Part shown: positions 58,766-64,000 of the stretch, in pieces
Layout of the letters: every line of letters begins with the position of its first letter
Numbering within the stretch: position 1 is the stretch's first letter
From: Burkholderia sp. SRS-W-2-2016
GTDB taxonomy: Bacteria > Pseudomonadota > Gammaproteobacteria > Burkholderiales > Burkholderiaceae
Length of the DNA: 64,000 nt
Assembly: GCF_001931485.1 (NCBI RefSeq)
Contig: NZ_MSDV01000024.1
Location: 23,294 to 87,293 of the forward strand
Direction of reading: 5' to 3'
Notes under the pieces: generated by a model
Told to the model about the DNA's origin: nothing
What the model saw: only the letters and a program-made list of their open reading frames with translations
Database searches by the model: none
Program-made: the position numbers and the translations under genes

Positions 58766-59185
58766 CGGCTGTCTCCTTGGCGGTTCCACGGTGGGGTGCG
58801 GGGTGAACGGCGGTGAAACGCTGATGCGCTGGGCGGGCGAGGGCGCCGGCGCGGCCCATTGCTGCGGCGCGTCAGTGCAGAGCAGTGTAGACGGTGGCCT
58901 GTGGGCTGGCAAACAGGAAAAAGCGGGAAAACGCAGGAAATCAGCGGGAAATACGTAGGAAGTAAGCGGCACATGGCTGGTGTGTCGGGCATGGCGAAAC
59001 TTTGGCGGTTCCGCGCCCGACGCAGACCCCGGCGAGCAGGCACGAACCGCAGCAAACTGCCCGCTACGGAATGTGACACGCGCATGAAAAACGGGCGCCG
59101 CATTGCGCGGCGCCCGTCGTCGTTTTAGCCGGCCTTGCCCGCTAGCCGCAAGCGTGGGCCGTCGTCAGTCAGTAGCTAAACGGCC
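58766..59185. other. 420-base intergenic region glcB / pta
   Basis: No gene recognised. It contains the glcB terminator (59087-59117). A purine-rich array lies at 58914-58969: unit GCGGGAAAACGCAGGAAATCA (58923-58943 with one base fewer listed), then a 22-base variant (58944-58965), then a partial third GCGG. The array is upstream of pta on its coding strand and may hold its promoter or regulator sites. Confidence 0.5.
59087..59117 (-). terminator. Rho-independent terminator of glcB
   Basis: Perfect arms ACGGGCGCCGC (59091-59101) and GCGGCGCCCGT (59107-59117) with a 5-base loop. On the minus strand they are followed by five T residues. Confidence 0.93.
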
Positions 59186-61372
59186 TCAACCCTGGCGCTT
59201 CACCTCGAGCCGGAACTTGTGCAGCAGCGGCTCGGTATAACCGCTCGGCTGCTCGCGTCCTTCGAACACCAGCGCCTGCGCGGCCTTGTACGCGATGCCG
59301 TCGAAGCCCGGCGCCATCGGCTTGTACAGCGGATCGCCGGCGTTCTGCTGGTCGACCACCTTGGCCATCCGCTTGAAGGTCTCCTCGACCAGCTCGCGTT
59401 GGATCACGCCGTGATACAACCAGTTGGCGATGTGCTGGCTCGAAATGCGCAGCGTCGCGCGGTCTTCCATCAGGCCGACGTTGTGAATGTCCGGCACCTT
59501 CGAGCAGCCGACGCCCTGATCGATCCAGCGCACCACGTAGCCGAGAATGCCCTGCGCGTTGTTGTCGACCTCGGCGCGGATTTCGTCGTCGCTCCACTGC
59601 GCTTTTTCGACGACCGGAATCGTCAGCAGGCCGTCCAGCAGTTCGTCGCGCAACTGCGCGTAGTCGGTGCGCTCCAGTTCCTGCTGAACCGCCTGCACGT
59701 CGATCTGGTGATAGTGCAGCGCATGCAGCGTCGCGGCGGTCGGCGAGGGCACCCACGCGGTATTCGCGCCGGCCTTCGGATGCGCGATCTTCTGTTCGAG
59801 CATCGCGTGCATCAGGTCCGGCATCGCCCACATGCCCTTGCCGATCTGCGAGCGGCCGCGCAGGCCCGCGGCCAGACCGACCAGCACGTTGCTGCGCTCG
59901 TACGAGGTGATCCACTTGCTCGACTTCATGTCGCCCTTGCGCATCATCGGGCCGGCCAGCATCGCCGAGTGCATTTCGTCGCCGGTGCGGTCGAGAAAGC
60001 CCGTGTTGATGAACGCGACGCGGGCCGATGCTGCGTCGATACACGCGAGCAGGTTCACGCTGGTGCGGCGCTCCTCGTCCATGATGCCCATCTTCAGCGT
60101 GTTGCGCGGCAGCTTGAGCAGATCTTCGACGCGCGCGAACAGCTCGCTCGCGAACGCGACTTCCGCCGGACCGTGCATCTTCGGCTTGACGATATAGATC
60201 GAGCCGGTGCGCGAATTGAGCTTGTTTTGACGGTCGCGCAGCGCGCACAGCGTGGTGATCACCGCGTCGAGAATGCCTTCCGGAATCTCGTGGCCGTCAC
60301 GGGTCAGCACCGCCGGATTGGTCATCAGATGGCCGACGTTGCGGATGAACAGCAGCGAGCGGCCATGCAGCCTGACCTGCGACTTGCCGTTAGCGCCGGT
60401 GTATTCACGGTCCGGGTTGAGCCGGCGCGTGAAGGTCTTGCCGTTCTTCGTGACCTGTTCGGTCAGGTCGCCGTTCATCAGGCCGAGCCAGTTGCGATAG
60501 AGCTGGACCTTGTCGGTGGCGTCCACCGCCGCGACCGAGTCCTCGCAATCGATGATCGTGCTGACCGCCGCCTCGACCACCACGTCCTTCACGTGCGCGG
60601 CGTCGGTCTTGCCGATCGCATCGTTCGCGTCGATCTGGATTTCGGCGTGCAGGCCGTTGTGCTTGACCAGCACCGCCGACGGCGCGCTCGCGTCGCCCTG
60701 ATAGCCGATGAATTGCGCCGGCGTCTTCAGGCCCGTGGTGCCGCTCTTCAGCGCGACGACCAGCTGGCCCCCTTCGACGCTATAGCGGGTCGCGTCCGCA
60801 TGCGAGCCGTTCGCGAGCGGCGCGGCCTCGTCGAGGAACTTGCGCGCATACGCGATCACCGCGGCGCCGCGCACCGGGTTGAAGCCTTTCTGCTTTTCCG
60901 CGCCATTGCTTTCGGCAATTGCGTCGGTGCCGTACAGCGCGTCGTACAGGCTGCCCCAGCGCGCGTTCGCGGCGTTCAGCGCATAGCGCTCGTTCGACAG
61001 CGGCACGACCAGCTGCGGGCCGGCCTGTTCGGCGATTTCGCTGTCGACGTTCTCGGTCGTCGCCTTGACGCTCGCGGGCGCCGGCACGATGTAGCCGATC
61101 CCTTCGAGGAACGCGCGATACGCACGCAGATCGCGCACCGGACCCGGATTCGCGCGATGCCAGTTGTCGAGTTCGGTTTGCAGGCGGTCGCGCTCGGCGA
61201 GCAGCGCACGGTTTTTGGGCGCCAACTCGTGAACGAGGGCGTCGAAACCCGACCAGAAGGCGGCGCTGTCGATTCCGCTGCCGGGCAGGGCTTCGGTTTC
61301 AACGAACTGGTCGAGATTGGCGGCGACCTGCAGTCCGCCGCGCGGGTTCATCTGAGTCATCGACTGCTCCAT
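59186..61372 (-). CDS. glcB: Malate synthase G
   Basis: 728 residues, the usual length of the G isoform. [58 protein letters not shown] and [20 protein letters not shown] are conserved blocks around the active site. It condenses glyoxylate and acetyl-CoA to malate. A GlcG-family gene precedes it on the same strand, as in glycolate-utilisation loci, but no glycolate oxidase subunits are in the window. An ATG four codons in (61360) is an alternative start. Confidence 0.96.
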   Translation of the reverse strand: MEQSMTQMNPRGGLQVAANLDQFVETEALPGSGIDSAAFWSGFDALVHELAPKNRALLAERDRLQTELDNWHRANPGPVRDLRAYRAFLEGIGYIVPAPASVKATTENVDSEIAEQAGPQLVVPLSNERYALNAANARWGSLYDALYGTDAIAESNGAEKQKGFNPVRGAAVIAYARKFLDEAAPLANGSHADATRYSVEGGQLVVALKSGTTGLKTPAQFIGYQGDASAPSAVLVKHNGLHAEIQIDANDAIGKTDAAHVKDVVVEAAVSTIIDCEDSVAAVDATDKVQLYRNWLGLMNGDLTEQVTKNGKTFTRRLNPDREYTGANGKSQVRLHGRSLLFIRNVGHLMTNPAVLTRDGHEIPEGILDAVITTLCALRDRQNKLNSRTGSIYIVKPKMHGPAEVAFASELFARVEDLLKLPRNTLKMGIMDEERRTSVNLLACIDAASARVAFINTGFLDRTGDEMHSAMLAGPMMRKGDMKSSKWITSYERSNVLVGLAAGLRGRSQIGKGMWAMPDLMHAMLEQKIAHPKAGANTAWVPSPTAATLHALHYHQIDVQAVQQELERTDYAQLRDELLDGLLTIPVVEKAQWSDDEIRAEVDNNAQGILGYVVRWIDQGVGCSKVPDIHNVGLMEDRATLRISSQHIANWLYHGVIQRELVEETFKRMAKVVDQQNAGDPLYKPMAPGFDGIAYKAAQALVFEGREQPSGYTEPLLHKFRLEVKRQG

Positions 61373-61440
61373 CTGTTATGGGACCGATGAGGGGGCACCG
61401 GTCCGCGTTATGCCACGGATTGCCTTGCTGCGAGAGGGGT

Positions 61441-61461
61441 GCCGCAACGGCTGGTTGCGGC
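61441..61461. other. Hairpin in the leader between the GlcG-family gene and glcB
   Basis: GCCGCAAC (61441-61448) and GTTGCGGC (61454-61461) pair perfectly around GGCTG. It lies in the 144-base gap upstream of glcB and may be an attenuator or a processing site. Confidence 0.5.
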
Positions 61462-61516
61462 GGGTTTTGCTAAAGGGGTGCGGGGGCCGCCCGGTTGCTC
61501 GGCCGCTTAGCCGCGC

Positions 61517-61921
61517 TCAGCTATTGAGCGCCTGAATGCCGACTTTGGCGACCTGCGCGTCCTGCTCGGACTTGACGCCCGACACGCCGACCGCGCCGAT
61601 CACCTGGCCGTCGACGACGACCGGCACGCCGCCTTCGAGCGTGCCGGCGAGCGGCGCGCTGAGAAACGCGGTGCGGCCGTTGTTGATCATGTCTTCGTAG
61701 ACCTTGGTTTCGCGGCGGCCGAGCGCGGCGGTGCGGGCTTTCTCGGTGGCGATGTAGGCGGTGGACGGCGCCGCGCCATCGAGACGCAGCGATGCGAGCG
61801 GATGACCGCCGTCGTCGGCGATCACGATCGCGACGGCCCACTTGTTCTTCTCGGCTTCGGCGCGGGCGGCTTCGAGAATGCGGGTCGTTTCGGTGACGCT
61901 CAACACGGGTTTGCTCAGCAT
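61517..61921 (-). CDS. GlcG/HbpS family haem-binding-like protein
   Basis: 134 residues of the DUF336 fold. WAVAIVIADDGGHPLASLRL and GGVPVVVDGQVIGAVGVSGV are typical. Family members include GlcG of glycolate operons and the haem-degrading HbpS. AGGAAG lies 6 bases before the start. It precedes glcB and may be co-transcribed. The biochemical role is unclear for most members. Confidence 0.9.
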   Translation of the reverse strand: MLSKPVLSVTETTRILEAARAEAEKNKWAVAIVIADDGGHPLASLRLDGAAPSTAYIATEKARTAALGRRETKVYEDMINNGRTAFLSAPLAGTLEGGVPVVVDGQVIGAVGVSGVKSEQDAQVAKVGIQALNS

Positions 61922-62307
61922 GATGTCTTCCTGTCCTGTCTTGTCTCGTTGATCTGGGGCTTGGCCGTTTCCAGCCAATGACCGCTCGTGCGACGCTGTC
62001 CCGTTCGGGCCGGCCCGTCCACGCTGCGAGAGGTGGAGCAAGCCGAGTGCGGCCGGGGGCGCGCGTTGGAACCGAAGATTCTACTGCCCCGCGCGCCGCT
62101 GCGAAACGGCGGCTTCCCCGGAGGCCCGCGCAGCCGCTGGCGGGCCTGCCGTGCAGCGCGCGGCGGCCGCGCCGACAGGTTGCGATATGTGTCGCCCGGT
62201 GGCGCCGAGCGTGCCGCCGGCCGACACCACAACGCCGCAACGCCGTGCGCGCAGCGCTTTACAATTGCGTTTCGACCAGAACATGCGTGCCGCGAGGCGC
62301 CCCCACC
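61922..62307. other. 386-base divergent region GlcG-family gene / MOSC gene
   Basis: GC-rich throughout with no credible gene, clear promoter or repeat. Open frames that cross it (from 61978) are extensions of the MOSC frame without coding character. Confidence 0.4.
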
Positions 62308-63225
62308 ATGCCGACCATCAGCGAGCTTTTCGTCTACCCGATCAAATCCTGCGCGGGCATCGCGCTCAACGAGGCGCGCCTGCTGGCGACCGGCCTCGAA
62401 TACGACCGCAACTGGATGATCACCGATCCGCACGGCGCGATGTACACGCAGCGCGCCTATCCGCGCATGGCGCTGATCAAGGTCGAACTCGGCGACGAAG
62501 ATCTGGTGATCCGCGCGCCGGGCATGCGCGAGCTGCGCACGCCGCTCGACGCGGCCCGGCTCGCGCAAGCGCCGCGCGTCGAAACCTCGGTGTGGCGCGA
62601 TGCGGCTTACGGGCTCGACACCGGCGACGAAACCGCCGCGTGGCTCAGCGAATTTCTCGACCTGCCGGCGCGGCTGTTGCGCTTCGATCCGCTGCGCGAG
62701 CGGATCGTCGATCGCGAGTACACGGAAAGCACCGGCGGCGCCACGACCTTTTTCGCCGACGGCTTTCCGCTGCTGGTGGTCGGCCAGGCATCGCTCGACG
62801 ATCTGAACGCACGGCTGAACAGCAAGGGCGCGCCGTCGATTCCGATCGACCGGTTCCGGCCGAACATCGTGGTGGACGGGCTCGATGCGTATGAAGAGGA
62901 TTTTGTGGAGACGCTGAGCGTGGCGGCCGGGACTGATGGTGCAAACGGTGTGAACGGCGCGAATAGCACGAACGGCGAGGCCGCCGTCGAGCTACGCCTC
63001 GTCAAGCTGTGCTCGCGCTGCCCGATGCCGACCGTCGATCAGGCCCGCGGCGCGCCCGATCCCGACTGGCCGAACGAGCCGACCGACACGATGCTCGGCT
63101 ATCGCGCGAACGAGCGCTTCAATGGCGCGGTCACGTTCGGCAACAACGCGCTGATCGCGAGCGGCGCGGGCGCGTGGTTGCGGGTCGGGCAGGAGGTCGA
63201 GGCCGAGTTGGGGTTCGGGGATTGA
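62308..63225 (+). CDS. MOSC domain protein
   Basis: 305 residues. The N-terminal β-barrel domain begins ISELFVYPIKSCAGIALNEA, followed by YDRNWMITDPHG. The MOSC domain has the conserved Cys in KLCSRCPMPTVDQ, which in the family handles molybdenum cofactor sulphur. An insert near residues 208-224 (GTDGANGVNGANSTNGE) is a Gly/Asn repeat not expected in the fold. Members include YcbX, which detoxifies N-hydroxylated bases. It is convergent with the cobA-type gene. Confidence 0.9.
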   Translation: MPTISELFVYPIKSCAGIALNEARLLATGLEYDRNWMITDPHGAMYTQRAYPRMALIKVELGDEDLVIRAPGMRELRTPLDAARLAQAPRVETSVWRDAAYGLDTGDETAAWLSEFLDLPARLLRFDPLRERIVDREYTESTGGATTFFADGFPLLVVGQASLDDLNARLNSKGAPSIPIDRFRPNIVVDGLDAYEEDFVETLSVAAGTDGANGVNGANSTNGEAAVELRLVKLCSRCPMPTVDQARGAPDPDWPNEPTDTMLGYRANERFNGAVTFGNNALIASGAGAWLRVGQEVEAELGFGD

Positions 63226-63242
63226 GGTGACGGCGTTTCAAT

Positions 63243-64000
63243 TCAAGCCGCGTACGCGATCGCTTCCGCCGGCTGCGCGTGCGCAGTTTCAGCATGCTGT
63301 TGGGCACTTTCGCCGACAGCATCGCCAACCAGAATCACCGCCGGGCTGCCGAATCCGGCGCTCATCGCATCGGCGGCCAGCCGGTCGAGCCGCGTGACCA
63401 GCCGCCGCTCATCGACGCCGCCCGCCCACTGCACGACCGCCGCCGGCGTCGCGGCCGGCAGATGCGCGAGCAACGCGGCCGCGATCTGCTCGATGCGCCG
63501 CATGCCCATATAGATCGCGAGCGTCGTGCGGGTTGCCGCGAGCGCGGCCCAGTCCGGCTCGCCGTGATCTTCGGTGTGCGCGGTGACAAAGCTCACGCCG
63601 TGACAATGCCGCCGATGCGTAAGCGACATCCCGAGCGAAGCCGCGGCCGCGAAACCCGACGAAATCCCATTGACGATATCGACCGCGATGCCCGCGTCGC
63701 GCAGCACCGCGATCTCTTCGCCGGCGCGGCCGAACAGCAGCGCTTCGCCGCCTTTCACGCGCACCACGTGCACACCCTTCAGCGCATAACGGCGCATCAA
63801 ACGTTCGATGAACGCTTGCGGCGTCGAACGGCAGCCGCCGCGTTTGCCGACGCGGATCACCCGCGCTTGCGGCGCGAGCGTGACGATTTCCGGATTGGCG
63901 AGGTCGTCGAGCAGCACGACGTCGGCGGCGGCCAGCGCCTTGACCGCTTTTAGCGTCAGCAGGTCGAGGTCGCCTGGGCCGGCGCTCAGCAGTGTGACTT
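63243..64000 (-). CDS. cobA: Uroporphyrinogen-III C-methyltransferase (N-terminus beyond window)
   Basis: The frame runs to base 64000. The visible start, VTLLSAGPGDLDLLTLKAVK then ALAAADVVLLDDLANPEIV, is the SAM-binding N-terminal motif of SUMT. Only a few residues are missing. HVVRVKGGEALLFGRAGEE and NGISSGFAAAASLGMSLTHR follow. The enzyme methylates uroporphyrinogen III at C2 and C7 toward sirohaem or cobalamin. The form is the stand-alone type without the CysG siroheme-synthase part. In Burkholderia it often sits by sulphate-assimilation genes, which would lie outside. Confidence 0.93.
   Translation of the reverse strand, partial: VTLLSAGPGDLDLLTLKAVKALAAADVVLLDDLANPEIVTLAPQARVIRVGKRGGCRSTPQAFIERLMRRYALKGVHVVRVKGGEALLFGRAGEEIAVLRDAGIAVDIVNGISSGFAAAASLGMSLTHRRHCHGVSFVTAHTEDHGEPDWAALAATRTTLAIYMGMRRIEQIAAALLAHLPAATPAAVVQWAGGVDERRLVTRLDRLAADAMSAGFGSPAVILVGDAVGESAQQHAETAHAQPAEAIAYAA

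Overview
The window looks like chromosomal DNA of a high-GC betaproteobacterium of the family Burkholderiaceae, most probably Paraburkholderia or Burkholderia. The reasons are strong G/C bias at third codon positions, dense short-overlap operons, the mltG-tmk-holB order, and an exopolysaccharide locus whose gene order matches the cepacian (bce) genes of the Burkholderia cepacia complex. Nothing in the window was searched against a database; assignments rest on motifs, length and gene order.

Layout. 1-6282: a lipoprotein of the LEA type 2 family, a DUF2917 protein divergent from a MocR-type regulator, and a run of PaaI-type thioesterase, MDR oxidoreductase, SDR dehydrogenase and HSL-type esterase. 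6387-12201: housekeeping genes (NRDE protein, ygfZ, mltG-tmk-holB, TatD nuclease). 12287-21287: small exported proteins (ankyrin, Rap1a/Tai-like, SYLF lipoprotein, PsiF), a MscS-type channel, trehalose-6-phosphate synthase otsA with a GT4 glycosyltransferase, and a YciI-like protein. 21870-56565: the exopolysaccharide region. 56641-64000: ackA and pta, malate synthase G with a GlcG-family protein, a MOSC protein and the 3' part of a uroporphyrinogen-III methyltransferase gene.

Exopolysaccharide region. bceA (GDP-mannose synthesis) points left. Across a 570-base AT-rich gap, bceB-K run right: priming transferase, UDP-glucose dehydrogenase, low-molecular-weight tyrosine phosphatase, Wza-type exporter, tyrosine autokinase, GT2, three GT4 enzymes and a polymerase-like membrane protein. 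Further right lies a bce-II-like set: GDP-mannose dehydratase, two acyltransferases, a secreted calcium-loop propeller protein, a Wzx flippase, a two-domain glycosyltransferase and a GalU-type pyrophosphorylase. Together these supply GDP-mannose/GDP-rhamnose, UDP-glucose/UDP-glucuronate, lipid-linked assembly, flipping, polymerisation, export and acylation.

Between the two sets (38975-44125) sits a five-gene signalling cassette that looks like a stripped-down chemosensory pathway. It has a membrane sensor kinase with HPt and CheA-type ATPase domains but no CheW domain, a sensor-less and C-terminally short MCP-like protein, two CheX-type phosphatase proteins (one with a degenerate receiver), and a lone CheY-like receiver. 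No CheW, CheR, CheB or diguanylate cyclase is present. This is the best candidate here for an under-described system, presumably a dedicated controller of exopolysaccharide synthesis. A second unusual gene is a protein carrying an IS5-type transposase N-terminal domain on a long non-transposase body, next to bceA.
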